Shown: positions 20,134 to 31,080, numbered from the stretch's first letter. The stretch: DNA of 64,000 nucleotides from Euborellia annulipes (GCA_023213315.1 JAKCPI010005338.1:62001-126000); one strand, 5' to 3'. The notes: a model not told the origin generated them from the sequence alone. Made by a program: numbers and translations.

Positions 20134-20229
20134 AAAAAATCTGGTTTGACTGAACGCACAGTACACAACTTTCTCTTATCTTTGATAATTGAGAGTTGTG
20201 TTCTGTGCTTGTTTGTCACATCAGATTTG
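20134..20229 (-). mobile_element. HPE fragment (complete large hairpin)
   Basis: AAATCTGGTTTGACTGAACGC...AACTTTCTCTTATC / GATAATTGAGAGTTGTGTTC...TTTGTCACATCAGATTT. The hairpin is joined directly to a Helitron piece, so the rest of HPE is deleted or displaced. Confidence 0.75.
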
Positions 20230-20231
20230 TA

Positions 20232-20471
20232 TGCTCAAAGAGAACCTTCTAGGGATTACAGGAAAATTATTTTCATCCCGAAACTTTTTTAGTTACTAAT
20301 AGTTTGAAGATACGTTTTCTCTCATGTATGAAGATATTAGAAATGAAAAGAAATTTATGTATTCTTTTCAATATTATTGAATGTTGACATATTAGCAAAA
20401 TTATGGTTTCGAAATTAGGGGAATGTGCTCAAAATGAGAATGACAGACAGACGGACTTTGGCGAATTATAT
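20232..20471. mobile_element. Two Helitron family A pieces in opposite orientation
   Basis: 20232-20350 is plus-oriented (AGAGAACCTTCTAGGGATTA, AATTATTTTCATCCCGAAAC). 20400-20471 is minus-oriented (GAGAATGACAGACAGACGGA...GGCGAATTATATATA). They are separated by about 50 bp, an inverted arrangement from separate insertions or rearrangement. Confidence 0.6.
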
Positions 20472-21061
20472 ATATATTCAATATAATTTATTATTTTTTT
20501 AAGTAATGAATATAAAATCGACCAGGCAGTTAAGATGCATGATGAATAGAGAGGGTTTTGGATCCTTAGAGAGGCAGGCAGTACAAGACGGTCCCTTATA
20601 TTATAGTTACCCTCACTCAGTCTCCCTTTAGGGCCATTCATTACTCACTGTCGCCTGATGGCATTAAGCAGATGGACAGTGATCCATTGACGCTCTGCCA
20701 CGATCATTTTTCCTATCGAGAGGTTAATTGGTCACCGGGACCCCCCCCCCAACCCTCAATCCCTACACCATAGCCTCCAAACTTTACTTAGTTAACCTCT
20801 CTCTCAACCCCTATGGACAACTTTTAGTTAGCTAACTCGACGAACAACATTTGTCAATCACAAAATTCAATTTCCCACCCACTCCTTTAAACTCTCACTC
20901 TCAGGGTTTAATTTAAAAAAAAAAAAAAAAAATTGTAATTAAATGTCAGCATATCATCAATTAATTTTCTGAAGGGTAAGCGGATTTTTTAAAAAATGAA
21001 AAGAATGATTAAAAAAAATATTTTTTTTTTCTTTTTCAAAGTAACTTTTTTTTGATTAGTT
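20472..21061. other. Unique sequence
   Basis: 20520-20800 is GC-richer, with a C-run at about 20740-20750. No recognisable exon or shared repeat. Confidence 0.4.
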
Positions 21062-21671
21062 AAAAAAAAAACTGGTGTGAGTGGTCGCACAGCACCCAAC
21101 TTTTTCTTTCAGGAATTGAAAAATGTGTTCTGTGCTTGTCAACCCAGATTTTTTGTGTCCACATATATTTAGTTTTCAGCGATATATTAGAAAAATTCAT
21201 TAACTATTTATATTTTGTTAACATGATTAAAGAGTAAAGTGTGCTTCAAACAAGAATATACATTTTAAAGAGCAAATAAAAAAACCAATTGATTTATGAA
21301 TTTTAAATCAAAATCATTTGAACAAAAATCGTAAAATAGCTAAAAAAAAAAAGTGCATCAGTAAAGTATTAGTACTCTTTGGCCGATTTTGTTCAAAAGC
21401 TTATTTTCACACCTTGAGGAGATGCTTAGCTTAAATATAAAATTTCAACCTCGTAGCTCTATTCCTTCATGCTTTAAATTGAAGATAGATTTTGGGAGAC
21501 CTTTTTTTGGACTCAAAACATGTATATGCAAAATTTCGACATTTAAATTTTCGCAATTCAATCCAAATCATAATTGCTTGTGCAAATTCAATTTAAATTT
21601 AAATTTTTGACATGAATTCAATACTTTCTATATTTTGTATATATACATATAGGGTATAAATAAGAGAAATT
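21062..21671 (-). mobile_element. HPE copy, near full length
   Basis: Large hairpin AAACTGGTGTGAGTGGTCGC...TTGTCAACCCAGATTTTTTG, 'AGAATATACATTTTAAAGAG', 'AGTAAAGTATTAGTACTCTT', 'GACCTTTTTTTGGACTCAAA', 'TTTTGACATGAATTCAATAC' and a long AT-rich tip hairpin. A 40-base insertion of CAAATTTAAATTT-like sequence lies at 21550-21600. Confidence 0.85.
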
Positions 21672-22337
21672 TAATTTTTCCATTTAAAAAATTTTTAAAC
21701 GATTATAAACGGAACAAATGATTTGATTAATAAGTCTGAAGCCGGTTAATAAAGCAAAGGCCCGATTTTCCTCTCCTTAACGAAAAAAAAAATGAAATTT
21801 CCCTACAGCTTTTTTTTTTTCTCTACAAATTAGAGGATGATATCATAAAGAATAAATTACAGAGACCAGAAATCCTGAAGAGAGGACTATAATTTTAATT
21901 ATTCATGCTCTATCATTTATTATAGCGTGGTGATGATCCGTTAACCAAAAATTACCCAAACAACCTCAATAAAAAAGGTCATATCGATTAATGGAAGAAA
22001 TTTCTTTCTTAAAAATGAATATATCAATATTTGCAAAAAATCTTTAAAAAAAAAAAGATCTATATTTCCATGACAAGAATGTAAATATTTTCTAAAAATT
22101 TCAAATAAACGCAAATCAAATATTGACAGATTTTATTTTCAGGGATAAAAAAAAACGAATATTTATTTAACCAATTTATTAGGGGGGAATTAATTATTAA
22201 AATCCATCATGATGAAAGAGTGTGATTTGAATCACTTGAATCAAAACGTCTTTTTTTTTTTAAATGAAAATGTAATGAGATGGTAATGAGATGTGAGCTG
22301 CCTCTAAATCGGGGCTTAATGATAGAGTAGTACTCAC
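21672..22337 (-). other. Intron 3' of the Ddr exon (unique part)
   Basis: Begins on the minus strand with the donor GTGAGT at 22337-22332. The rest is AT-rich unique sequence without shared repeats. No further exon was recognised between here and position 1. Confidence 0.6.
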
Positions 22338-22569
22338 CTCGTCCCCACGCATGTCTCGATAGCGCACCCATCTGTATAATCCGGCTCGCCAATATTCTAT
22401 TTTGTAGGCCTCGCTGAATTCGGCGCCCTGCCCGTTACCGAAACGTCCTTGAGTTTCTGTTGCAGTAATTAGGTGAACACGATGCAGGTTGATCTCTAAC
22501 CATTCGCGGGTCTCCTTGGTGATTGGGTGTTTCGGACACCAAGCACCGCCATGGCTTTCAGTCCGGACC
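22338..22569 (-). CDS. Ddr: Internal exon of a discoidin domain receptor (Ddr-type receptor tyrosine kinase)
   Basis: Minus-strand exon of 232 nt bounded by a poly-pyrimidine tract plus TTTCAG acceptor (upstream of 22569) and a GAG|GTGAGT donor (22338). It opens with one base of a split codon and then gives 77 uninterrupted codons. The peptide has GGAWCPK (residues 7-13), REWLEINLHR (21-30), ITATETQGRFGNGQG (34-48), EFSEAYKIEYWR (50-61) and WVRYRD (67-72), the central strands of a discoidin (F5/8 C) domain in its DDR form. These receptors bind collagen outside the cell and signal through a cytoplasmic tyrosine kinase. Arg42 and Glu50 correspond, as I recall the family, to the pair lining the collagen-binding trench of DDR2, and Cys11 to a domain disulfide. 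The acidic residue usual before Gly-Ala-Trp-Cys in vertebrate DDR2 is Gly. The rest of the gene was not found in the window, so its introns are large or neighbouring exons lie outside. Other discoidin proteins are possible but match the TQGRFGNGQG stretch less well. Confidence 0.87.
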
Positions 22570-22977
22570 CTGAAACATACAAAAAAAAAAAAATGTTTGT
22601 AAAAAAAAAAATATGACAGGAATTTATTTAAAAGTCAATTTTCTTAGCAAGAAACAAAATTTGTTTTAAGCTTATATTTAAAAAAAAATTCACATTATTA
22701 GGCGTTAGAGTGGACGAAAGTTTAAAACTTGTAGCTAAAAATTCATTTATGAAAGGAAAAAAGATTAAACAATTGGTCAAAAGTGTTTAAAAAATTTTAT
22801 TATTGACATTTAGTAGCCGCCTTTTTCTTGTTCCTGGGTGAAGACATTGACAAAATTAAGAAAATATTGAAAAAAAAAGAAGGAAATGCAACGTTTCGTA
22901 ACATAAATCGAATTTCAGCTATCATGAGTTAAAAAATTTTAATTAGCAAACATAAAAATATTTGTGTGTAATTTTAA
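22570..22977 (-). other. Intron 5' of the Ddr exon
   Basis: Read on the minus strand it ends in a long T-run and GTATGTTTCAG, a strong acceptor. The rest is AT-rich unique sequence. Confidence 0.6.
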
Positions 22978-23230
22978 ATAATTCGTAAATGTCCGTCTGT
23001 CTGTCTGTGACAGATTTGGAGAACTTTCCCTAATTTCGATTTGGACAACTTTCCCTAATTTTGAAGTGAAATTTTATATGCTTCAAGAAAACATTCTTGC
23101 GTTTACAGGAAAATTATTTTCTGCTTTAACTTTTTGAGTTATTAATTGTTGAGGTTACGGATTTCTCCCATAAGAAAATATATGGGGAAACATGTATTCT
23201 TTGGATTTATGTATTCTTTGAAAAATCAAA
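22978..23230 (+). mobile_element. Helitron family A, 3'-truncated
   Basis: 'AATTCGTAAATGTCCGTCTG' start, a short duplication of the 'AACTTTCCCTAATTT' segment (23020-23055), 'TTACAGGAAAATTATTTTC', GATTTCTCCCATAAGAAAAT, ending at 'TATGTATTCTTTGAAAAATC'. There is no 3' hairpin or CTAG. Confidence 0.72.
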
Positions 23231-23379
23231 GTCACTTAATTGTAAATAGACTTATAAATAATTAAATCTCGCTAATGAAAAATTGAAAAAAAAAAAAATT
23301 GTTATTTAAATTTATTCCTTTAATTGAATATAATAGAAATTTCTACGAATGTCGGGTAAATAAATAAAAGATGTTAAAA

Positions 23380-23759
23380 TCTATATATACACGTATATAA
23401 TTTGCTAATGTCCGTCTGACTGTCCGTTTTGTTTGTCACGCTCTAATTGGGCAACTTCTCGTTGAATTTTCATAACCAAATTTTATATGCTTAAAGAGGA
23501 CCTTCTAGTGATTACAGGAAAATTATCTTCGTCTCAAAATTTTTAAAATTTTTTGAGTTATTAATTGCTCATGTTACGATTTCTCCCATAAGAAAATATA
23601 TGAGGAAACATGTATTTTTTGGATTTATGTATTCTATGAAGCCGGCACTGGATTGGGATAGTAATAATTTTCGTCTCATAATTAAGAAAAGGGGAGGGTC
23701 CGCCGCAGGTGGGCAGCTCAAGTGAGGCGAAGCCCGCCGAAGGCAGGTGGTGCAGTTAG
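23380..23759 (+). mobile_element. Helitron family A, complete
   Basis: Starts TCTATATATACACG after an A and ends ...GTGCAGTTAG before a T (the terminal CTAG has become TTAG). Hairpin GCCCGCC-GAA-GGCAGGT lies just before the end. Blocks 'TTGCTAATGTCCGTCTGACT' and 'CCTTCTAGTGATTACAGGAA' follow the family order. No ORF in 380 bp, so non-autonomous. Confidence 0.8.
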
Positions 23760-24561
23760 TTTAAGAAAAAGCTTTTAACTCGCCTCCTTCAGATTTACAC
23801 CCATCGATTTAATTATAAAAATACAACTTTTTATATAGTGCCCATAATAGGATTGGGATTGGGAGTTGCCTAAAAGCCTTCCACTTTTATCCAAAAAGCT
23901 AAATAAAATGAAATTAATTAAAAAATCTGAAAATGAGAATTCATTTCCTTTAGTAATAATAATAATTTACAAGTTTCCTTTTCTTCTTTTCACTTGTTAA
24001 AACTTTATAAATTTATATATATATATATATATATATTTCTAAAAAAGGAAATTATATTTTAACTCTTTTATAAACATTTTGAATCTATAAATTTAGAAAA
24101 TCGAAAGGAGCATAGAGAACAGAGCAGACAATTTATAACTTTTAATTGGGGTTGTTAATGAATGTTTTGGGCTCACAGTTATCATGGAAATAACAGAAAT
24201 TGTGAGAGAGAAATGTATTTACTATATATTAATGAGATAGAAAAGCTATTCACGTGTTGTTGAATAGAAAAATAAAAAAAATATAACAATTTCAATTACA
24301 ACTTAAAAAAAAAATATGTAGCGAATCTCTTCATAAATAAAAATGAACGAAATGAAATTGTTTCTAATAAAAAAAAAATGTTAAATATCCGAATTAAGGG
24401 ATCGATTATTTGATTATTCACATAATCGAGGTTCTACGGTAGGCTAAAATTTCATTATTTTTTGAAATAATAAATTTCTTTTTAAATGAGCCCCTCAAAA
24501 CTGGTTAATTGGAGTTGAATGATTAGGATATTCATTATTTTCTTTAACTCATATTGTATCA
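23760..24561. other. Unique AT-rich sequence with (TA)n
   Basis: (TA)n at about 24017-24036. No shared repeat or coding frame. Confidence 0.4.
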
Positions 24562-24800
24562 GGTTTTTAGTATATTTTTTACTATAATTTTTAGTATATA
24601 TTCTTCTAATAGATGGCACCATCTTAATTTACTCACTATAATTTTTACCTTATTTTCTTCTAATAGATGGCACCACTATAATGTACTCAATATAAATTTT
24701 GTTTTAGTTTATTTTCTTGTAATAAATGGCATCATTATAATTCACTTACTATAAATTTGCTATTTCAATAATTTTTACTTTACTTTTTTCCAATAGATGG
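24562..24800 (+). repeat. Minisatellite, second locus of the 'AGATGGCACC' unit
   Basis: Units centred on 'agatgg' (or aaatgg) at 24611, 24665, 24725 and 24795 with TTCTTCTAATAGATGGCACC and TTACTCACTATAA phrases. It is the same minisatellite as at 18563-18830, 6 kb away, with different unit lengths (54-70 bp). Confidence 0.78.
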
Positions 24801-25440
24801 CAATTGTCAAAAATAATTTAGTATTTGGTTGATACGGGGTGGACATATTGAAACCGTCAAGAAAGAAGCCATAGAAATATTTATAACTTATATCGGGTAA
24901 CTCACTATACATCCTGAAACACAGTATTAAAAAAAAGGGGTTTTAGAGAAATCCCTTCCATATTTCTTTTATATTCGAGCGTTTTGTGGTTAATAGAAAA
25001 AGCCCTCCCATTTTAGAATGGCACGTATTTAATTGAGTTCATTCATTTTTATTCGCCTCTGCGTATCGTTACCGGAAAGGGTCTTCTATCTGCTTGCTGG
25101 TTATGACGGCGGTGATATCTGCTCGGCGCCTTTGATATTAATTGTCTTGCATTTCCGGGACCCCGGACGACTAATGGCCAGATAACGGACACCATCCAGA
25201 AGTGAATTCGGGCAACGAGAACGAGAGAGAGAGAGAGAGAGGTTCTCCTAAATGTGCGGTTTCGTATCATCGTTAAATCAGCCTTTAATCATCCCTTTAA
25301 TTTCATTATTTCATTTCATTTAGAACGAATAGACCGTGAGACACACAACCACCTCAAAGCCAGACTTCTGCCCTTATAATATCAATATAAAGGCACTATC
25401 ACAACAAGAGGAAGATAAGTTATAATTAAATGTGAATATT
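24801..25440. other. Unique sequence, GC-richer at 25040-25270
   Basis: A (GA)n run at about 25224-25241. 25040-25220 has open frames on the minus strand, but none has splice sites or resembles a protein I know. Confidence 0.4.
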
Positions 25441-25519
25441 ACCTAACTTTAGAAAACTAGACTCTAAAAGAAAAAACGAATTTCGTGGAAATAGTAGGTG
25501 TTCTATTCTAAAGTTAGGT
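25441..25519. repeat. Short TIR element (79 bp)
   Basis: Begins ACCTAACTTTAGAA and ends TTCTAAAGTTAGGT, a perfect 14-bp inverted repeat around an unrelated 51-bp centre. No sure TSD; it directly abuts a Helitron 5' end. Confidence 0.55.
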
Positions 25520-25735
25520 ATATATAATTCGCTAATGTCTGTCTGTCACACTCTATTTGGTCAATTTCCTGTAATTTTGAAACGAAATTGTATATGCTTA
25601 AAAAGGATCTTCTAGGGCTTACAGGAAAATTCTTTTCTCTATAACTTTTTTGAAGTTACGATTTGTCCCATAAGAAAGTATGAGGGTATATGTATTCTTT
25701 GGGGGTATTATTTATGTATTTTATTAAAATTTAAA
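25520..25735 (+). mobile_element. Helitron family A, 3'-truncated
   Basis: ATATATAATTCGCTAATGTC start, 'GTCTGTCACACTCTATTTGG', 'CTTACAGGAAAATTCTTTTC', ending around GTATTCTTTGGGGG. The terminal TC was replaced by the preceding TIR element. Confidence 0.72.
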
Positions 25736-25868
25736 GTCTAATTATAATAAAATTTAATTTTTCAAATGAAAAATTATAAAAATTGTTATTTACAAGTAGT
25801 TTTTCCTTTAATTGTCTTTCTTAGAAATATCTGTATTGCATCGCATGCCGGTCAAATAAATAAAAATT

Positions 25869-26200
25869 CTATATATGGACCCTGTTACGCATTAGTGTGT
25901 CAAGGGCCAGCTACCGAGTTTTGAGAAAATTAACATTAAAGTTTTTCTGATTTACATTGTTTTGATTAACATATTTCATTAAAAATACTTTTAATTATAG
26001 CATTTGAAACAATATTCCATGCTTAACTCAATTTTTAATTTTTGGCGCTTGACATATTAATGCGTAACAGGGTCCATATATATAATAGCAGAGTGTTCGT
26101 CACCGTTGACCAACTTCCAGTAATTTTGTAACGAAATTTTGCAGTCTTATAGAGGAAGTTTTGGAGAGTGTAGAAAAAATACACGGGACCGCAAGTTCTT
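25869..26200 (+). mobile_element. Helitron 5' fragment (family C) split by a TIR element
   Basis: TCTATATAT (25869-25877) continues after the insert as ATATATAATAGCAGAGTGTTCG, then 'GACCAACTTCCAGTAATTTT' and 'TTGCAGTCTTATAGAG'. The related copy at 31181 has the same 'ATAATAGCGGAGTGTCTG' head. The 3' end is not present. Confidence 0.65.
25877..26075. mobile_element. TIR MITE in the tip of a Helitron
   Basis: GGACCCTGTTACGCATTA at the left is mirrored by TAATGCGTAACAGGGTCC at the right, with TIRs extending to about 27 bp (TGTCAAG). Flanked by ATATAT on both sides, so the TSD cannot be sized. Interior AT-rich, non-coding. The superfamily is uncertain. Confidence 0.72.
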
Positions 26201-26386
26201 AAAATAAAAGGCACAAAAATTCCAGAAAATGAATTAGCGCATTGGAAAGAATTGAGTTTTGACTTGCCTTATGAAAAATTAAAACCAATTAATTAATTAA
26301 AATAATTAAATATCCCAAAATGAAAATAATAAAAATTGTAAATATAAAGAATAGAATAGAAAGATATTTATTACAAAAGTAATTAT

Positions 26387-26630
26387 ATATTTATATAATT
26401 CGATAATGTCCTTCTGTCTGTCTCGCTCTATTTGGGCAACTTCCCGTTGGAAATTTTTTACGCTTAGAAGACCTTCTTGGCTAGAAAATTCCTTCATCCC
26501 AAAATTCTTATAAGTTTTTAAGTTATTAATTCCTAAAGTTACGATTTCTCCCATAGGAAATGTATAGAGAAATATTTATGTATTCTTTGCATATATGTAT
26601 TCTATGAATGTAAACAGTATTAGTATATCG
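26387..26630 (+). mobile_element. Helitron family A, 3'-truncated
   Basis: 'ATAATTCGATAATGTCCTTC', 'CTATTTGGGCAACTTCCCGT', 'GATTTCTCCCATAGGAAATG', 'TATGTATTCTATGAATGTAA'. It ends before the CTAG half. Confidence 0.72.
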
Positions 26631-26724
26631 AGTATAATGCAGATAAATGTTGTGATTTAAAAGGCCGAAGTTAGAAGTAGTGAACCGAAAAAGTTTGAGA
26701 ACCTCTGCTCTTAAGCTATAAAAA

Positions 26725-27014
26725 TCTATATAGTCTGTCACGCTCCCGTTGTAATTTTGAAACCACATTCTATATGCTTATAAAAGACCTTCTAGAGTTT
26801 ACAGGAAAATTATTTTCCTCTCGAAATTTCTATAACTTTTTGAGTTATTAATTACAAAAGTTACGAAAATGTATGAGGAAAAATGTATGTATTCTTTGGA
26901 TTTATGTATTCTATTAATGTAAACAAATCCTCAAGCTGGATTGGAATAGTAATAATAATTTTCTTTTCATAATTAAGAAAAGGCGAGAAACCACCGCAGG
27001 CGGGCTAGCGGGAT
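26725..27014 (+). mobile_element. Helitron family A with hAT-like leader
   Basis: Starts TCTATATAGTCTGTCACGC after AAAA and runs to 'CACCGCAGGCGGGCTAG'. The 45 bases before it (GTGAACCGAAAAAGTTTGAG, AACCTCTGCTCTTAAGC) resemble a hAT end and recur in front of the Helitron at 32038. Confidence 0.72.
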
Positions 27015-27324
27015 CAGCGGGGTACCTAAACTTAAATACTGTATAAAATTTGACATGTGTATTTGTTAAAGTTTGATTAAATAAATATTATGTAATTAAA
27101 GAAAAAGTGATGAATGCAATACAACTTGAAAAAAAAAAAAAAAAAAAAAAAAACACGTGCTATAAATTATCCATCCATTTTTTTTTTCTTTTTATACGAG
27201 GTATCGATTGAAGAACTAATAAATATTTCTATTCGATAGGATATTGAAAGGAATATCATCAAAGGGCTTCTATATTAAACGCGAGTCGAAATTTGCCGTG
27301 ATGTTATGAACTTTTCACATATAT

Positions 27325-27338
27325 ACACACACACACAC
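27325..27338 (+). repeat. (AC)n microsatellite
   Basis: Seven AC units after TATAT. Confidence 0.85.
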
Positions 27339-27369
27339 ATGCGACAACGAAATTCGTTAGGTTATAACA

Positions 27370-27389
27370 CCTCTCTCTCTCTCTCTCTC
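27370..27389 (+). repeat. (CT)n microsatellite
   Basis: Ten CT units. Confidence 0.85.
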
Positions 27390-28056
27390 CACTTGGTAAA
27401 AGATGATTGAGTTTCAGCCACAGATAAACTTCCCTATCTACAAAGTTACCAACTTGATTTTTGTAACTCTTCTAAAAGGTGGTGCGAAAAAATAGACACC
27501 TCAACGCCAAAAAGAAGGTGAGTGACATTCCCCCGACCCCCTTTTTTTTGCAGTACTTTATAGATTCAATAAACTCCAACTGCAGGAAAGAGGAGGAGAT
27601 TGACTGCAAGATCGTGACAGAGACGTCTTGATATGTCAACGTATATAAACAGACACCACACAAGATAGAAAATGCATCTCAAGAGAATAAAAAAAAAAAG
27701 AGATCAAATCCACAAATTGGCCACACCACTGGTGAATGAAACGTGTCAATTTTTTCGGTCTTGGATTGAGATGAGATGAAATGAATCCTCTCAAGCACTC
27801 AAATCGCTTTTCAATGACAACATGACTTAGAAAAGGGAGTGCCATAAGCCGCTCAGAGAGACTCCCCCTCCCCCACCAACTCTCCTTAGCTTTTAATCGT
27901 CCTTACGACATAAATGCTCTTTTGTTTCTCTCGGCCCTCTGACGACGAAACTACCGTTGATGAGCTTCTATAGTAAGCTGCCGCTCCGCTTTAGAGGATT
28001 AATTATTTCTTTGGAAGATAGACTTAAATAAATAATTTTTACTAAATTCAATTTTT

Positions 28057-28620
28057 ACTTTCACTTACCTATATATTTGTTAATATAATATAGAGGAAAA
28101 GTATTGGTTGCATGTAAAAAATTTGATGTCAAGATATTTTGAAGTCCCCTGAGTCCAAAAAAGTGGGTCCCACAAATGGGTTTGTCTGTGTTCAATTTAA
28201 AGCAAGAAGGAATTGAGCTACGAAGTTGAAATTTTATATTTAATTTAATCAACCGCCTGATTCGTGAAAATAAGCTTTTGAACAAAATCAGCCAAAGAGT
28301 ACTAGTACTTTACTTATGTACTTTTTCAGAGTTTTTTGATTTTATCAAAATTCGCTGTAACGATTTTGATTAAAATTCAAAAATCAATTATGATTTAGAT
28401 GCTCTTTAAAATGTATATTCTCATTTTGTCTGCGAAATTGTTTGAAGCACACTTTACTCTTGTACTTCTTACGAAAGATAGTTGCCATAGAAAACTGTTT
28501 TACATCTTGAATTCTAATATAACGGCGAATACTAAATATATGTCGACACAAAAAAAAATCTGATGTGAAAGATCAGAACACAACTTTCAATTACCGAAGG
28601 TAATTATTTTGCGATCGGAT
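28057..28620 (+). mobile_element. HPE copy, near full length
   Basis: ACTTTCACTTACCTATATATT tip, 'GAGTCCAAAAAAGTGGGTCC', GAACAAAATCAGCCAAAGAG, 'TTTAGATGCTCTTTAAAATG', 'CTCTTGTACTTCTTACGAAA', ending in a decayed large hairpin AATCTGATGTGAAAGATCAG...ATTTTGCGATCGGATT. Confidence 0.85.
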
Positions 28621-29065
28621 TATATTTATAAAGTAAATATCGGCAAGTCGTAAGATCTCTTGCACATGAAAAAATAATGCCGTAAAATGCACGGTGTGAC
28701 TAAGGCCTATCTCGTTCTCAAACTTAATTAATAATTTTATTTAGATATTAAAAAAAAAACAACATTAATTAGAATTTCTATAGTTTTAATTAAATATTCC
28801 AGGTGTTTTAAGTATGAATAATAAACTTTACTATCATCCTTAAAGAAATATTAAAAAGTAAAAAAAAAAATATTTTTTTGAATTACAGTAGAAGATAAAA
28901 TTCTTTTTATTAAATAAATTTATATTAAAAAGAGATACGAATCTCTGACGTCTTCTTTTTACAAGATAATGAAAAGAAGACAATCAAATCTCTATGATTT
29001 CATAAATTTTATTAAAAATATATCATCTGATTGGTGTCGTTTCCAAAGAAGTGATTGGTGCGCGC
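28621..29065. other. Unique AT-rich sequence
   Basis: No shared repeat or coding frame. Confidence 0.4.
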
Positions 29066-29408
29066 ATATATATAATTCGCTAATAGTTCGTCTGTCATAT
29101 TATTTGGGCAACTTCCTGTAATTTCGAAATCAAATTATATATGCTTAAAGAGGACCTTGTAGAGATTACAGGACTCCCGAATTTTCTATAACTTTTTGAG
29201 TTATTAATTGTTGAAGTTACGATTTCTCCCAAAGAAATGTATGATTATGTATTCTTTGTATTTGTGTATTCTATGAATGTAAACCAATCTTCAAACAGGC
29301 CCTGGATTAGACTAATAATAATTTTCGTCTAATAATTAAAAAAGGCGAGGGTCCGCCGCAGACGGGCCCGAGTCAGCTAAGGGTCCATGGGGACTAAGTA
29401 GCAGCTAG
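29066..29408 (+). mobile_element. Helitron family A, nearly complete
   Basis: ATATATATAATTCGCTAATAG start, 'TTGGGCAACTTCCTGTAATT', 'GATTTCTCCCAAAGAAATGT', 'GAGGGTCCGCCGCAGACGGG' and a terminus ...AGCAGCTAG followed by T. The hairpin before CTAG is decayed and the initial TC is lost. Confidence 0.76.
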
Positions 29409-29454
29409 TAAAACAAACACATTCCCTATTTCGTAAAATCCACACATTAGAATA

Positions 29455-29640
29455 ATGCCAGCTGAGCCTGAAGATGACCAAAACGTCAGCGATGTAAGCA
29501 AAAATTTTGCTATTTATTTTTCTGACTCCAGCACCATTAAACTTACACCTACACAGTTCTTCAGCAATCGCACTAATTTATTTATTTCAATTTGGGCGAC
29601 GACGTTTCGGGTGCTAATCGCCCCATTTATGTTGAAATGA
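29455..29640. mobile_element. Degenerate ribozyme-repeat foldback
   Basis: CUGAAGA-UGACC-AAAAC-GUC-AGC at 29468-29490 and an inverted GACGACGTTTCGGG at 29597-29612 have the arrangement of the other hammerhead foldbacks, but the cores are damaged and stem I is not paired. A 61-codon open frame across it is fortuitous. Confidence 0.5.
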
Positions 29641-30597
29641 GGGATAAAATGCTATGAATGGATGATTGAAAATTAAAATTCGCCAATTTTTTTTCTCTCT
29701 TTTCTTTTGGGCGGATGAATTTTAAGAACGATTTAAATGGGGAGGGTATTGTTTGGACTTTGTTCATTGACAATCCAAGCTTGATTTGACATTTTTGTCT
29801 CGCAGATGATTACAACGTCAATGACATTTAACAAGGGAATGGGTGAATGGAAAGGGAAGGGAATTAGGGGACCGGGGCCATAGGGCGGCGGCATCAAGTT
29901 TGCCCAGCCGTGAATAACGCACACACACACACACACAAAAACCTCCCAGCTATTATTATAATTTGAACAAATTTCAACATGCAATGAGACAATATCAGCT
30001 CAAATGAGTAATTAACTTGCATTCCTCAATGAAGAATTCGACATTTAGTCTCTGAATTTAATAATATATATCTCTCTCTCATTCTCGACGATTCAATAAA
30101 GCCGTTTCCTTAAAAGGTTTGTTAATACGTATATATCGTGGGTGGTAATAACATTCCAGTTGCCCGTTTCAATTATCCGCTTCTCTCTGTCTGTAGTATA
30201 TATGAGAAGCCTTTTGCCTGATGCACATTGCTAGTCAACCGCAGAGACTCGCTAATATAATGTTAATTGGAAAATAATTACATTCGCTGGTGGTTAAATG
30301 TCGATCTAGTTACAGACGGTTTAAAAAAAAATATATATATATGGGAAAATAATTACGTACGTTTTTTGTTGTTTAATTATTAATTTACGTTTGTTTCAAA
30401 TTTTTTTTTTATAATGAATGACAGATTTCCAATAAGAGAGGGAGGGATGGGGGTTACTATAAAATTAAATCAGCTAATTTGGAACATTACAGGGAGATAG
30501 ATATTGACAAGCTTCTAAACGTAACTTTTCCCGTTTTATTTCTCCCAGAATTGCATCTTCTGCATTTTAGAATTTTATATTTCTAGATATTATTGAT
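29641..30597. other. Unique sequence with CA microsatellite
   Basis: The (AC)n array at 29919-29936 is listed separately. A TA-rich run is at about 30332-30342. The rest is unique with no exon recognised. Confidence 0.4.
29919..29936 (+). repeat. (CA)n microsatellite
   Basis: About nine CA units followed by an A-run. Confidence 0.85.
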
Positions 30598-31002
30598 TTA
30601 TTTTATTTTCTCTTATCTTATTTTATTATTAGTATTGGATTCATGTCAAAAATTCGATGTCGAGATTTTGATGTCCCCTGAGTCCAAAAAAATGGGTCTC
30701 GCAAAATGGTCTCTTTGTGAACAATATATCTCAAGAACGAAAAGAGCTAGGATGCTAAGATTTTAGATTTACGCCTTATTGCTTGCGAGAGCTGATAGAC
30801 CTGCCTTCTTGACGTTTCGCTCCGAAATCTCAACTTGCATGTGGTGGCATTAGAATAGGGTTTGGACACCGGTGGAAACCGAAACCGGTAAACCGGTTTT
30901 TTGGCTAATTTTCAAAAACCGAAAAACCGAGTTTTTCCCAAAAACCGAATTCGGTTTTTTTTAATTTTTCTTCAGTAATACTTGTATTCAAATTATAAAT
31001 TA

Positions 31003-31080
31003 ACCCGTGAGCCATGGCTCAGAGAGAATACATTAGATTCTAGTGGCTTGGGGTTTCTGGTTCGCTTCCCGTCCCAAGCG
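31003..31080 (+). mobile_element. tRNA-like SINE head
   Basis: A-box TGGCTCAGAGAG at 31015-31026 and B-box GGTTCGCTTCC at 31059-31069, 33 bases apart as in tRNA promoters, with GTGAGCC...  before them. The acceptor stem does not close, so it is a SINE or tRNA relic rather than a tRNA gene. Confidence 0.55.

Larger units (their letters stand above)
27015..28056. other. Unique sequence with CA and CT microsatellites
   Basis: Long poly-A at about 27130-27153. The (AC)n and (CT)n arrays are listed separately. 27840-27990 is GC-richer and unique. A GTGAGT...TTTGCAG pair at 27520-27553 resembles a mini-intron, but the flanks do not code for anything recognisable. Confidence 0.4.

Noticed and set aside
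25049..25270. 73-codon minus-strand frame in a GC-richer block upstream of the Ddr exon
   Set aside because: All three minus frames were read; none fits the missing N-terminal part of the discoidin domain.
27500..27640. Mini-intron-like GTGAGT...TTTTTTTTGCAG between two short open stretches
   Set aside because: The left open stretch has a stop just before the donor and the right one (about 25 codons) resembles no protein.
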